This document shows, in pieces, positions 1 to 10,974 of a DNA stretch of 64,000 nucleotides. The DNA is taken from NCBI GenBank assembly GCA_016800925.1, contig JABCPU010000027.1, forward strand, positions 186,001-250,000, written 5' to 3'. The notes beneath the pieces are model-generated. The model did no database searches, was not told the origin of the DNA, and saw only the letters and a list, made by a program, of their open reading frames with translations. A program made the translations under genes and the position numbers. The DNA comes from Suillus spraguei (Eukaryota > Basidiomycota > Agaricomycetes > Boletales > Suillaceae). Numbering within the stretch: the first letter of the stretch is position 1; every line of letters begins with the position of its first letter.

Positions 1-205
1 AACCTTTGAAGCCGTGCCGGAATTCATCATTATGCAGCTCCAGACACGGAGCTCCGGGGTCGGGGATTTGCGCGAGCGCACTTGTGACTTTTTGTGACAC
101 AAAATTATAGGTCTACCAACAAACATTAATCGGACTTTAAAATACCTCGCGGCAAATCGGCAAATCGAACCGTAACCTATCGTCCACCATAGAAATGAAA
201 CGAGT
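1..205 (+). repeat. R1 dispersed repeat, 3' part, cut by window edge
   Basis: Bases 1-80 match 32522-32590, and 85-205 match 33606-33629 plus 35651-35755 (same strand). The minus-strand copy is 16574-16735. In this copy the stretch around 83-106 is uninterrupted, so it shows the empty site of the hAT-like element at 33630-35650. The repeat continues to the left of the window. Confidence 0.75.
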
Positions 206-604
206 GTAAAGAGGAACTAGTGATGTTCCGGCCTGGCTTGGCTTGAAAGCCGCGGCTTTGCAGAACTGCAGGCCGGGCCAAAGCCTTCAATGATGGCTTT
301 GCTTTGGCCTGAGCCGCGGCCCAATAGAGGTATCAGATAGTGATGGGTAGTGGCGGTAGCAAGAATTTGTGGTAACAAAAAGGTGCCTGTCTGACTGTCA
401 GAGGTTCGCCGTTATCCTCAGAAAGTAAATATGAATGGTAACGTAGGCCGTACATAGCGAGAACTTCGAATCGCATATTTACCATCGTGTCCTATGACTC
501 ATGAGGGGTTCTAAAATACCGGGGATAGCGCTAAGCGCAGGTTAATTTTGAGTTCTGTTGGCATTTTGCTGGACTTACACGTGTCATTTGTTTGAAAGGA
601 GATT
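206..604. other. Intergenic, with a GC-rich palindromic patch
   Basis: No gene seen. Bases 227-330 hold many GGCC, GGCTTTG and CCGCGG words able to fold on themselves. They are flanked by direct repeats TAGTGATG (219-226 and about 339-346). This may be the remnant of a short MITE, but no convincing terminal inverted repeat was found. Confidence 0.3.
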
Positions 605-704
605 TTGGGTTGGAAGGGTCTGCACAGAATACATAAAAGCAAACTGTCTTCCTACCATCTCTCTTTAGATTTATTTCCAAGTGCCACATCACATATAACA
701 AATA

Positions 705-930
705 ATGCGGCTTGCCTTCCGAATCGTCCTCACCGTTGTTGCTGCTTTGACAATGTCTATGGCTGTCAGGCACCTGGCAGTTTTTGCAACCCAGCGGTTA
801 CGAAAGATTGCTGCCCTGACTATGAATGTACGTTAGAAATATTTGGTCAAGTAAGTATGAGTAGTTTGATCTAGAATTTATTATTGACTCACCGACATTG
901 AAGTTCAACTACGCAAATATATGCGTGTGA
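705..930 (+). pseudogene. Small secreted cysteine-rich protein, copy 1, frame broken
   Basis: This is a paralogue of the gene at 2467-2717. An ATG at 705 opens a signal-peptide-like stretch (MRLAFRIVLTVVAAL). The cysteine-rich part (CC pair, then C after four residues) lies in another frame. Against copy 2 there is a deletion of roughly 15-20 bases just after the signal peptide, which shifts the frame. The first exon ends at 850 with a GTAAGT donor. A 53-bp intron (851-903) leads to a short last exon that ends IC V-stop at 930, as in copy 2. What is seen is two in-register halves in different frames; that it is dead is inference. Confidence 0.6.
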
Positions 931-1223
931 GATTGGGTGAGCTACAGTGAGCCGTGTTTCTGCCTTCCCATTGTGCACGGTGGTTGATGATACCCATCGT
1001 AAAACACAAGTAGTTCGTTGTGCAAGGCGGAGTGTTCACTCCTTGACAAATTTTACTGCTGCTTGAGCAATAAGCTTTCCCTCAATTCACTGGTGTTAAA
1101 GGAAAGGAGTGGAATTCAGACAGCAATTGATCCGACAGAGTCAGGGCTCGATCGCTGCCGCTACGATAGGGACTGAATCCGAAATCTGAGTGCCACGAGG
1201 CCTGACACTGAATTCACTAAGCT
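931..1223. repeat. Duplicated flank of the cysteine-rich genes
   Basis: Bases 1015-1200 match 2144-2310, the promoter-side flank of the copy 2 gene. Shared blocks include ACAAATTTTACTGCTGC and GAGTGCCACG. The segment therefore looks like the upstream region of a further, lost gene copy whose place is now taken by the LINE fragment. No gene lies in it. Confidence 0.55.
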
Positions 1224-2143
1224 TTTTTTTGTGTCCAATTTATGTCCGTCGAGAGATAAGCTCTATGGAAGTGCAAGTCTAATGGGACTCCCTGTGTCCC
1301 TGTCGCATCTCTGAAGTCACGAATGCCCGCCCTGGTGTGAAGTGTACCCCCACCAGTCCGCCGTTCCCGCCGACCATTTTAGGCGTGCCCTCCTTCGAAG
1401 ATGAGATGCCTTTGTGTACATGCGTGTGTGTATCTTTACGTATTTGTATACGTGCTGATGCAAGCTCGACCGCTGAGGTGAAGGCATCCTGATGGTTAGG
1501 GCATTGCAACGGGAAGTGGTGGACTATTTCAATGGTTTGTGGGCAGTATGGGCAATAGGGGAACGGGGATTTCTTTAGGCGGTGTAGGTGCTTATTTAGA
1601 GGGATGTTTTTGGAGTGGAGGTTCATCATTCAGAGGTCAGTCCAGTACGTTGAGGAGATCTGGCGATGTCCTTGGAGGAGGGCGGATACTGAGAGGGAGG
1701 GTTTTGTGGCGGAGGAGTTCTGGAAGGGCGTCGCTAGGGCTACTGTTGGTTCGTATTCCTACCGCTCTCTTCGCTGCTTTGTCCACTTCTTATGTAGACC
1801 TTCATGTCCTGAGATCCACTTGACCGTGACGTCGAAGTGCGGGTGTTCGCGTGTCATTTGGCGCATTAATTCTTCTGAATTTGTTTGTAAGTATAAACGT
1901 GGCCGTGCTGTCAAACTCTCACTGGATATGATTGCGGCCTGATTATTTTACTGAGATTAATGCAGCGACTGCAAACCATCATCAACATGCACGGAAACCG
2001 TCGACACATACTACCGGAAGTTGCGAAACAACAGTGAGTCGCCATGTCCACGCATGGCATGATATCGAAGGCCATAGCACAAGTGACGGCATGCAGCCAT
2101 CGAACGGTCAGTCGAGCTCAGCACCCATGGTGACACATAAGTA
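1224..2143 (-). mobile_element. Decayed non-LTR retrotransposon (LINE), RNase H and 3' end
   Basis: Reading the minus strand from about 1970 downwards gives an RNase H segment: NNQAAI, then FDVTVKWISGHEGL, then (one frame over) VDKAAKRAVG. These correspond to the N-Q-A-A-I, W-I-P-G-H and D-x-x-A-K-x-A blocks of LINE RNase H domains. Next comes the C-terminal zinc-binding motif C-x2-C-x8-H-x4-C (CPYCPQTIEIVHHFPLQC) in the frame ending at 1279. The frame is broken at least twice. A run of eight T at 1224-1231 on the plus strand fits a 3' poly(A) tail of a minus-strand insertion. A second member is at 39616-39956; both share IPLNKHLH just before the zinc motif. Confidence 0.7.
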
Positions 2144-2466
2144 GGTTGTTGTGCAAGAGGGAGTATTTGCTCCTTAGACAAATTTTACTGCTGCGTAGAC
2201 CTAGGAGGGAGTCCAGGAGGTATTTGATCCAGCGGAGTCAGTCATTGCCGCCACTACGGTAGAATATCAAATCAAATTTGAAAACTGAGTGCCACGTGTC
2301 TTAGACAGAGTACTTTACTTACTGATGTCCGTTGGCAATCTGTGGGCATTGCAACTGTCATTTATTCTGTGCAGAATAGTGTTTAGGGCATAAAAGCGTA
2401 CCGTCTTCCGCCAATACCTCTTCCACATTTTTTTTCAAGATCCCACACGTCTCACAAATAACTCGA
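2144..2466 (+). promoter_or_regulatory. Upstream region of the six-cysteine gene
   Basis: No ORF. Homologous to 1015-1200. It contains the stretch just before the ATG at 2467 (AAATAACTCGAATG) that resembles the stretch before the ATG of copy 1 (AACAAATAATG). Presumed promoter and 5' leader; no TATA box was assigned. Confidence 0.4.
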
Positions 2467-2717
2467 ATGCGTCTCGCCTTCCAAGTCGTCCTCGCCATTT
2501 TTGCTGCTTTGACAGTGTCTATGGTTGTTAGTGCTGACAGTGAATGTCAATATGGCAGTCTTTGCAATTCAAAGGCAGATTGCTGTCTTGGCTACAACTG
2601 CGTGTTAATGAATAACCCAAAGGTTGATGAGGTGAGTATGAGTGCTGGTTCCATCCAGGATTTGTTGGCTCACCGGCATGGTAGCCTGACCTCATATATG
2701 GGTGTGCGATGGAATGA
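2467..2717 (+). CDS. Small secreted six-cysteine (knottin-like) protein
   Basis: Two exons, 2467-2631 and 2685-2717, joined across a 53-bp GTGAGT...TAG intron, giving 65 residues. The first 20 or so residues (MRLAFQVVLAIFAALTVSM) form a signal peptide, so the protein should be secreted. The mature part has cysteines spaced C-x5-C-x5-CC-x4-C, and a sixth cysteine sits four residues from the end in exon 2. This is the spacing of inhibitor-cystine-knot folds. The intron gives the same exon lengths and sixth cysteine in copy 1 (705-930), which supports the model. Function is unknown; small cysteine-rich secreted proteins in fungi include effectors and antimicrobial peptides, but nothing here decides. 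Reading on without splicing would give 97 residues and is less likely. Confidence 0.65.
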
Positions 2718-3526
2718 GCTAGTTATAGTAGAGCTACGCTCAGAATCGGAGAACTGGTGAGTCCTTTAGGATGGGCCTTCCGAGTCGTCACAGGGAGTTT
2801 TCAAGTTGCTGAGAGATCTTTATTACAGGTCGTCAATTCACACTTAAATTGGGAAAATTGGAGCCTGGAAAAATAACTTAGAACTTGAAGAAGCATCTCA
2901 ATGTGACTCAGTACGTTGTAGAAAAGTCCAGTATACTGTGCCGTGCAAGAGATAGCTGCAAATTTCCAGTTTCTGGGTTGCTGCAGAGGGTAAAGGGTGT
3001 GACGATACTACTTACCTAATATGGTAAGTCCGCCGGTAAGCACTCGTGATGGGTTGATTTCCAACTCAGACTGCTTGTCTGTAGTTAGTCGTCGGACAAA
3101 CGTCGTTCCTTTGAGTGTTAGAGGACAGGACCACTACTTTTACAGAGTGCCTCCATCGATCCAGAGATCATTCGCACTATCGATCGGAAGGATATTGATG
3201 TAAGCACGCTGGCTTACCCTGCTATGTGAGTTTGTTTATGTAGTATCTGGGGAAATTTACGTCTTCATCACCTTGTTCTAATACTAGCACGCATCGTTTC
3301 TGAACGGAGGTGTGTTTGATGTCAGCGTGTTAATCAGGTGCCTGTTCTTCCCAGGCGTTCTAATATACAATCTACCGGGTTGCCTAATAATAGTGGTCTA
3401 ATTCCCCAGGTCTTCTGTACTGGCTAAAGCAATTCTGATTTTTCCACCCTTCCAACGTTGTTCTTTACGACTTCTAAAGATCCAACGATTTTTGTAGCCC
3501 ATAGGGCACCACTATATACTTCTCAA
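2718..3526 (+). other. Intergenic region before the D-lactate dehydrogenase gene
   Basis: No recognised gene. From about 3150 onwards the sequence is repeated at 9705-10099, so the duplicated D-lactate dehydrogenase locus includes about 380 bp of upstream DNA (shared words such as TGTAGTATCTGGGGAAATTT). The stretch 3300-3526 directly precedes the start codon and should contain the promoter. Confidence 0.5.
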
Positions 3527-5893
3527 ATGTTCCCAGCCAGTTGCTTCCAGCGGCTGCGGCCATCCAATGGCCTGTGGACGAACTTGGCTCGTTCCAGATC
3601 CATCAAACAACATGCACTGACCTTCTCCCGTCGACAGAGCTCGAGCGTGCCCTTCAAAAGTACACGTTCCTGGTCCCCAATTATCATTGGTTCTATCGCA
3701 AGCGGGCTTATCGGATATTCCCTCAGCGCGTTTAGGAAGCCTTCCCCGACATCCGAGGCTCTTGAGGAGACGGAACCAAAGTATGGCACTCCGAAGGACT
3801 TTGAACAGGCCATCAAAGAACTTCGGGCTCTATTTGATTCAGATGATATTGTCTCTACGCATTCGGAGGACCTTCGTATTCACGGATATTCGGAGAATGA
3901 TTACCACCCTAGTGAGAGCTTCCTTTCAGCTAAGCTTCGCATTCCCCCACTCATGTTAGTCTTCCAGGTGCGCTGCATACTGTCATCGTATATCCAAGGA
4001 GTACAGAAGATGTGGTCAAAATTGTCAAGACTGCCATCAAGTACCGCATGCCCATCACCCCTTTCTCTGGTGGTACCTGCTTAGAGGGAAGCTTTCGTGG
4101 TGTAAGTCTATTACTCTCCAAAGCCGTTCATGCTGACGACGGTGACCCTCTAGAGCTCTGTCGGGGGCATTTGTGTTGATATGTCCGGCATGAATAAGAT
4201 TATCGAAATTCATGGTAAGTATGTCGTGCATTCTTCTTCGAATATTACTGAATCAGTTCATATTGTTCCAAAATAGAGGCGGACTCCGACCTTGTTTGTC
4301 AGCCTGGTGTCGGATGGATGGAAATTAATGAGACTTTGCAGAAGAAGGGTAAGACTGCAATACAAATTCCATCGTGTTACTCACATCCTTGGAAGGCATA
4401 CCATTATTCTTTCCTGTACGTTCGGACATTGGTGCTGTATCATTACCTGACGGTTATTACTTAGTTGGATCCCGGCCCGGGTGCAACTATCGGTGGCATG
4501 ATGAGCACTGGTTGCTCAGGCAGTACGTATCAGTAGTCATAAATTGGTGGTGCGGTTATTGACGTGTGACAGCGAATGCCGTCCGATACGGTACTGCGAA
4601 AGGCGAATGGTTCTTGAATGCGGTATGTATCGATTCCCTTGACAATATTGAGTTGGTTGATTGAGTATTCCCATAGACGGTTGTTCTTCCTTCTGGAGAA
4701 GTCATCAAAACTCGCCAACGTGCTCGGAAATCTGCAGCTGGGTTCGACACCACGAAGTTGTTCATCGGTGCTGAAGGCACTCTTGGTATCATCACGGAAG
4801 GTGACATCACGTATTTTGCTCTTGTCGATCGCTGTTGACACTTCTTTTAGTCACCATCCGCTTAGCTCCTGTCCTCCCAACAACAGTCGCTGTTGTACAC
4901 TTCCCTGATGTGAGACACGCAACGGAGGCTGCCATCGATGTGATGAACCGCGGCGTCGGCATCCGTAGGTTATTCATTTCCCATCAAGCAACACGCTCAT
5001 CCCCAGGATACAGAATGTATTGAACTCTGCGACTCCGAATTCATGCGCTCTATAAATTTGTTTGGTGCATCTCAACGCAAATACCCTGAACAGGACTCTC
5101 TATTCCTCAAATTCCAAGGTCCGACGTCTGCTTCAATCGCGGAGACCGCTAAGATCGTCAAGGAAATTGTGCAGAAGCATGGCGGTACTGGTTTTGAATT
5201 GGCGCGTTCCGAGAAAGCAGCGCATGACCTGTGGACAGATAGGAAAAATGCTCTTTATTCTGGTTTGGCCCTCCTGGAAGGGAGTCGGGGGTGGAGTACT
5301 GATGTTTGGTAAGTCCAGGCTGCTACAGGTTCGAGCGTGTCTTATGATTTCCGACTGCAGCGTGCCAATTTCGAAACTACCACAGCTTGTGTATGAAACC
5401 AAGAAAGACTTGCAACAATTAGGCATTGTATCAATAGTTATAGGACACGTCGGTGACGGTTAGTACCCACACGCTTCGCACTGTATCGTCTTTCTCATTG
5501 ACAACATCACATCCAGGCAATTTCCATACCCTACTTCTTTTCCGCAATGACAAGGAGCTCGAAATTGTTCGCGAAGCTGTGCATAGGATGGTGGAGCGTG
5601 CCATAAAGCTTGAAGGCACTTGTACGTCTTCACTACTATCCGCACCAGATTGTCTCACATGTAAGTACAGGCACTGGCGAACATGGTGTTGGGATTGGGA
5701 AGCGAGAATATCTGTACGAAGAACTCGGCGAGGGAACAGTGGAGTTAATGCGATCCGTGAAGAGGACCATAGACCCGCTAGGTTTGTTCAATCCCGGAAA
5801 GGTGAGCAAGACCAATGACATCGCAAGAGTTTGGTACTAACTTCGAATGAATAGTTGTATCCAGACAGGATAGACAAGAAGTCAAAACATTGA
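3527..5893 (+). CDS. DLD1: D-lactate dehydrogenase (cytochrome), mitochondrial
   Basis: Oxidises D-lactate to pyruvate and passes electrons to cytochrome c. FAD enzyme of the VAO/PCMH family. Fourteen exons: 3527-3911, 3968-4101, 4154-4214, 4277-4348, 4396-4415, 4465-4522, 4573-4622, 4677-4800, 4851-4964, 5014-5308, 5361-5458, 5517-5621, 5671-5801, 5855-5893. They sum to 1686 bases, 561 residues, normal for the family. The N-terminus is rich in R/S/Q, followed by a hydrophobic segment ([16 protein letters not shown]), as in inner-membrane-anchored D-LDH. FAD-binding motifs: [36 protein letters not shown]-terminal FAD-oxidase motifs: GHVGDGNFH and [13 protein letters not shown]. The ATG at 3527 was preferred because the reading frame upstream starts with no ATG. 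A broken second copy lies at 9705-19605. Confidence 0.93.
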
Positions 5894-6600
5894 TGATTTT
5901 TACGACCTATTATGTATTTCATGATACAGGCTCATCACTGAGGCTGTTGTATTTTCTCCTGACCGTATCAATCCCATTGTGAATGTTGCGCGACCATGTT
6001 TTCGTGTCTTGACGTTATCTCCTTACTCTGGTTACCCGAGGGTGGACATTCTCTACCTAGTGATATACGGCGACAGAGTAGGCACCGAGCCGGAAAAAGT
6101 GGCTCAATAGACCAGGCTTTATTTGGCCCGTGCCCTCGTCCGTGTTGGTTTCAATGAAGGTATGTAAGCATTCAGCATACAAATCGAACAATCTCTGGCC
6201 ATCGTCTTATTTTTGCTCCTCAGTAAGACGATATTTGGTTTGGGAAATCTCGAATTTTCCGTCTCCCTGAAGGGTCACAAGACACATGCAAATTCGTTCC
6301 ACCTATAACGAAATGTATTCGCATGAGTATATTTAGAGCCTACAAAAATGGCACAAATGGAAAACCACTCACCAAGATCAAGAGGAAGGAAGTCCCCTTT
6401 CTCCTGGCCTGTTGGCCATCCGAACACGAACGTCGGAATCATGGGCACAAGTACTAATTCAATGCACGATCGGAAACCCCTCATAAAATAAATATGAGGT
6501 ATCAAGAATCAAGAACATTTAGAAACAGACTGAATCGTTTCATCTCATGACCAACTGCGAAAATAATTGCAACCGCTGCTGATATACATCAGGAAAAACC
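5894..6600. other. Intergenic; unassigned coding-like scrap
   Basis: Follows the D-LDH stop codon. Around 6045-6165 one frame reads DRVGTEPEKVAQ, a stop, then TRLYLARALVRVGFNEG before a GTATGT donor-like site. This looks like a decayed protein fragment, but I could not name it. Nothing else recognised. Confidence 0.3.
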
Positions 6601-6639
6601 AGTGCCTAAGCGAGCCTATATGGTTTCTGTAGCCTGTTA

Positions 6640-6970
6640 GGTGGCCTGCTAGGTACATGGCCAATCGGAAAAATCGAGGGCATGTAAGGTACATCGGTAG
6701 AATCTACCGTGGACTCGCGTAAAAATCGGTAGACTCCGTCCGGACAACTCCGCGGAATCTACCGCACACCCGAGTCTACCGCAGTCTACGGGAGTCTACG
6801 ATGCCACCAGGTAAGGTCAGAACTTTGAGAGTACGTGGGTAGACTCTACCATAGACTACGTGTAGAAAATCCGGGAGCATTACTAATTCTTTTCATGGAA
6901 AGTGAGCTGAATCCATAGACAATTCATAGACAATTTGTAGACTTACATAGACTCAACTTGGTTCCAGTAG
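6640..6970. repeat. Cluster of GTAGACT / AGTCTAC words
   Basis: About a dozen copies of GTAGAC, GTCTAC or ATCTACCG in both orientations within 330 bp, for example near 6715, 6735, 6760, 6775, 6790, 6840 and 6925-6955. They are not in a regular tandem array. Origin unknown. Confidence 0.55.
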
Positions 6971-7716
6971 ATCGACCAAACAACTTCAGTGGAGTTCACT
7001 GTTGCTCGGCTGTGATCATTGCCTGGAGCTGCATCTGGCATATATATCGCAATGGCAAGGCAATGTTTTCGCCATCTGCCCCCCCACCCCCCACTATGTC
7101 ACTTGGACCTACACCTGCTACAAGTTAGACTATTAGTAATTCAATGTGCACAATATACAGGACAAGTCCCGATATTGATCGCCATCTCAGTATAAAATTT
7201 GTATGTTCACAGTGACTTTTCTTACTAGGTTGTCTCACTGATGTGGTATGACTGATACGGTCCTGTGTACTAAAGCTGACTGCCACAACTTGAAGCAGGG
7301 TACTCAGTCGGGAAGGCCAACAGGAACTGCACACGACACTACTGCAAGCAGTGTTGTGAGGTGGCGGGAGGGTGTAAGGTCCACTGAGTCGCATCTGTAT
7401 CTTCTCCAGTTGCTGCTCAACAGCATATCATACCACCGCTTTCCACCATTGACCCCACGTCTACTCAGCTTGACCACCCTCCAGTTACTACTACTCAGTC
7501 ACTCCCAGCTGCTTCATGAGTTTATGTCTGGCCATTAGATGCCAACTACACACAGAACTATGTTCTTAGCCACCAGTGGACATTGGTGGCTGAACAACAC
7601 TTTCAAACTGACCAAAGTCTGAGTATCATGATCTGCAATATGATTGATGTAGTCCTCTGGTTGAAGGTACAGTCTTTTATATTTATTAGATGGTTTCCTT
7701 GGTACTGACTAGTCAA
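6971..7716. other. Non-coding stretch with a possible coding scrap
   Basis: No intact gene. One frame near 7525-7665 reads LDANYTQNYVLSHQWTLVAE and continues in a protein-like way, then stops. It may be part of an old element, not identified. Bases 7712-7716 (GTCAA) would be the left target-site copy of the LTR-A that follows. Confidence 0.3.
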
Positions 7717-9600
7717 TGTTAGTGACCTAGCCAGCACTAAGGAACTTGAGTGGTGTCTGCAATGGGTGCTCTATAAAGAGCAGCAGCCCGTGCGTATGGT
7801 TGCCTAGCGCAGAGTGCGCTAGTTGCATTGGGTTGGAGGTAGGTGCAATGCGCTGTCTCACAACCATGTCTCAGCGATGGGTTCTATGATGACAAATAGA
7901 CTTAGAAGCGATGAGCTTCTAAGAAGTCGAAGTATAGACAATAAGCTTATTGAAGCTTATTGAAAGGAAGTTCAGGGTCAAAGATCAAGTAGATTCAAGT
8001 TAAAGAAGTACAAAGGCTATCTGCACGTTGTAAAGATACAATCTAGCCTGGGCTGTAGATGAACCATGGCCTAAACTAGTATGCGAGTCTTGCGCTCTGT
8101 CTAGTCTGCTTCATGTTACAGTCGTACATGCCCCTATTCATTTTCCTTTCTATTCTCATATATCACGTGATATGGAGCTTATTGCTCGGACACTTCCACT
8201 TCCATCAGACATCACATGACTGTATGATTCAACTAGTACATCATTGATACGTCATATCATGTGATGTCATGACTTCCCATGACTCCATGCTCGGACTCAG
8301 CTGGTTTAGCATACGTGTACGCTAAACACATGCTTTCATCTCTTACTCATGCGTTTCAACATGCTTGTACGATACATGCCTTCCTCATTAGGATACGCAC
8401 TTATATTCCCACGGTTACCTGGTCTGTGCACACATATGTACCTATATAAGCACAGTGTACTTGTAGTAGATTCTTTACTTTAATCTTACTGGGTTTTACC
8501 TGGATTCCTCTTTGCTAAAGATCTCCAATCTTTAGTCGTCTTGAATCATCTCTAAGTCTAAGCACTCCTTAGCCTTAGTCTCTATTCTCGTAGAACCTCT
8601 TAGACTTGTCTTTGAGGCTGAATCCTTGATAGTACTCGGAATGCGTTCCTTGTACTTTCACCTTGTCCTCTTCTGGACATTGTAGAACTTCCCAGCAGAC
8701 CGTCTGTGTCTTTTCACTGTCACTGGTGACGCCACCCCAGTTCATAACACTTCACTTGCAAAGCAAGGGCATTCGACCCTAAAGGGAATGCTAAGTTAAT
8801 ATAGTTCAATAATGCCCAACCTGTGGTGCAAGACTGCTGTCAGAGGTAGCAAGATGCAAGCAGTGACCTCCGCTCCATGGGAAACTTGCGGTAAAGTAGT
8901 GGTAGAGCGCAGGAAGATAGCGGTAAAGTAGCGGTAGTGTGAGCGGTAAAACTGCAGTAAGGCGTGGGAAACTGGCGGTAAAACAAGCGGTGTGGCGTAG
9001 CGATGAAGTGCGGGAAAGCGTAGCGCAAGCGGTGAAGCGCGGGAAAGCAGTAAAGAGCAGTGGTGCGTGCAGCAATAAAACAATTCTTAAGAGACAGTGA
9101 CTTCAGCAAAAGACTCCATTAGAGACAGTAGTGGTGACAATTCACAAGTACCATGTGTACCATAGAGGGAAAAGTAAAAGTACCGGAATGTGCGAAGAGT
9201 CCTTTTTAACATGTACCATGAACGGCCAGAATACATAGCGAGAATGGTAGCGAGATAGAGATATTAAGCTAAGAGGCACGCAGCAAGCAAGCGGTGTCAC
9301 GGAAGGTAAGGTAAGTCTTGCTGTAGCTTTAGTAACAGTGGAAACGAATATGCTACGCACTAATGGATCTTAGATGGAAATGGAATGGACAGGAGGACAT
9401 CGGTAGCGGGATTTGGTAAGGGGCAAGGATCCATGGAGCAAAAACGGTACCAGCGAAGCGAAAAGGGGTAATGCTCGCTATAGGGGATTTCTCAGTAGCC
9501 GCTGTAGACAGTAATGAGACACTTGTGTAAAATGGCACTTTCATGGTCAGCATGACTTTGTTCGCTACACCGCTAACAAACACGTAGCGCACACAAAAAC
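7717..9600 (+). mobile_element. LTR family A copy, interrupted by an LTR-B
   Basis: Starts TGTTAGTGACCTAGCCAG, as the complete copies at 32624 (plus) and 53711 (minus) do. It can be followed to about 9555, where homology to the 51926-53711 copy ends, so the right end is lost or too diverged to place. The interior (8870-9060) is full of GCGGTAAA and GCGGGAAA words. The solo LTR-B and its TSD take up 8109-8754. No internal retrotransposon genes. Confidence 0.7.
8114..8749 (+). mobile_element. Solo LTR, family B, with TSD CTTCA
   Basis: Begins TGTTACAGTC and ends CAGTTCATAACA, 636 bp. It is flanked by the 5-bp direct repeat CTTCA at 8109-8113 and 8750-8754. The uninterrupted target is visible in other LTR-A copies (63627-63631, and 52923-52927 on the other strand). 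Relatives are at 59634-60142, 35790-36022 and about 63855-63977. The 35790 copy is followed by a Gypsy gag, so family B probably belongs to a Ty3/Gypsy element. Confidence 0.88.
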
Positions 9601-9704
9601 TAGCTACTGTATTTATCCACCGATGATTTAAGGTTTAAGTCACCGTTTCAGCTCCTTCGAAGTCAAGCTCGTTGCTAAATATTCCAACTAAATATTCCAA
9701 CAAC

Positions 9705-10601
9705 CTCTGTCGATCCAGATATTATTCCCACTATTGACTCAGAAGGGTATCAATGTAAGCAGTGAGCACGCTGGCTTACCCTATGTAAGTTTGTTTATGT
9801 AGTATCTGGGGAAATTTAGGTTCTCATCACCTTAGCCTTGTTCTAATACTAGCACGCATTGTGTCTGAACAGGGGTGTGTTTGATGTCAGTGCACCAATC
9901 AGGTGCCTGCTCTTCCCAGGTGCTCCAATATACAATCTACTGAGTTGCCTAATGATAGTGGTCTAATTCCCTGGGTCTTCCAAGTCTGTACTGGCTAAAG
10001 CAATTCTAATTTTTCCACCCTTCCAATGTTGTCCTTCACAACTTCTAAAGATAATGGTCTTTGTAGCCCCCATAGGGCACCACCATATATACTTCTCAAA
10101 TGTTCCCAGCCAGTTGCTTCCAGCAGCTGCGGCTGTCCAATGGCCTGTGGATGAACTTGACTCATTCCAGATCCATCAAACAACATGCACCGGCCTTTTC
10201 CTGTCAACAGAGCTCGAATGCGCACTCATTCCTGGTCCCCAATTATCATTGGCTCTATCACTAGCAGGCTTATCAGATATTCCCTCAGCACATTTGGGAA
10301 GCCTTCCCTGAGTCTGACATTTGAGGCTCTGGAGGAGACAGAACCAAAGTACGGCACTTTGAAGGACTTTGTACAGGCCATCAAAGAACTTTGATTTAGA
10401 TGATATTATCTCAATGCATCCGGAGACCTTCGTATTCACGGATATCTGGAGAATGATTACCACCCTAGTGAGAGCTTCCTTTCAGTTGAGCTTTGCATTC
10501 CCCCACTCATTTAGTCTTACAGGTGCAGTGCATCTTGTCATCGTATATCCAAGGAGTACAGAAGATGTAGTCAAAATTGTCAAGACTGCCATCAAGTACT
10601 G
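9705..10601 (+). pseudogene. D-lactate dehydrogenase pseudogene, 5' segment
   Basis: Bases 9705-10601 repeat 3150-4050 of the intact gene: upstream region, exon 1 (ATG at 10100), intron 1 and most of exon 2. Small indels, lost codons and many C-to-T and G-to-A changes at former CpG sites break the frame, for example around 10240-10390. The copy is cut at 10601 by the DIRS/Ngaro-like element and resumes at 16199. No function expected. Confidence 0.88.
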
Positions 10602-10778
10602 TCTATGCGTTGCTCTCAGTTTCCAAGGTAAGCGTCAAGATATCAGATCTATTGTCTACTCAATCTATCTGATACAAATGGCAGCAACAGAGTCCTGTGG
10701 CTGTTTGGGCTCAAACCCGAAGGGTTTGCGACTCGAAACATCGTTTCTAACCTAAGGAGAGTTCAGGATGAGCCGTGA
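10602..10778. repeat. Split direct repeat A1
   Basis: 177 bp, begins TCTATGCGTTGCTCTCAG. Nearly identical to A2 at 11128-11303. A1 keeps CpG at three places where A2 has CA (GCGTTGC/GCATTGC, TTTGCG/TTTGCA, CATCG/CATCA) and one G more in a GGG run. Confidence 0.9.
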
Positions 10779-10974
10779 GGGCGGGCGGGCCTCAGCAGCT
10801 CAATTTTCTAGAAATCGAAGAGTTTCTGTTAGGGTAGAAAACAATGCGTCGAATAATGTGTCGAGAGTGAATAGTTTGCTTTATAATTTTAAATTCTGTT
10901 CAATTCCTCGTCTTGATTTGAGGATCTTGCGCACATTAAGATATTCTAGCTGCTATAAGGGAGAGGAGGGTGGG
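10779..10974. other. Unique spacer between A1 and B1
   Basis: Part of the element, without an open frame of note. In Ngaro-type elements this is the outer segment between the A and B halves. Confidence 0.7.

Noticed and set aside
219..346. Complete MITE with 8-bp TSD TAGTGATG
   Set aside because: The direct repeats are there, but the inner ends (TTCCGGCC and TATCAGA) are not inverted repeats of each other.
7712..9600. Full LTR-A copy with TSD GTCAA
   Set aside because: The left end is clear, but no TAACA end followed by GTCAA could be found on the right; homology fades near 9555.
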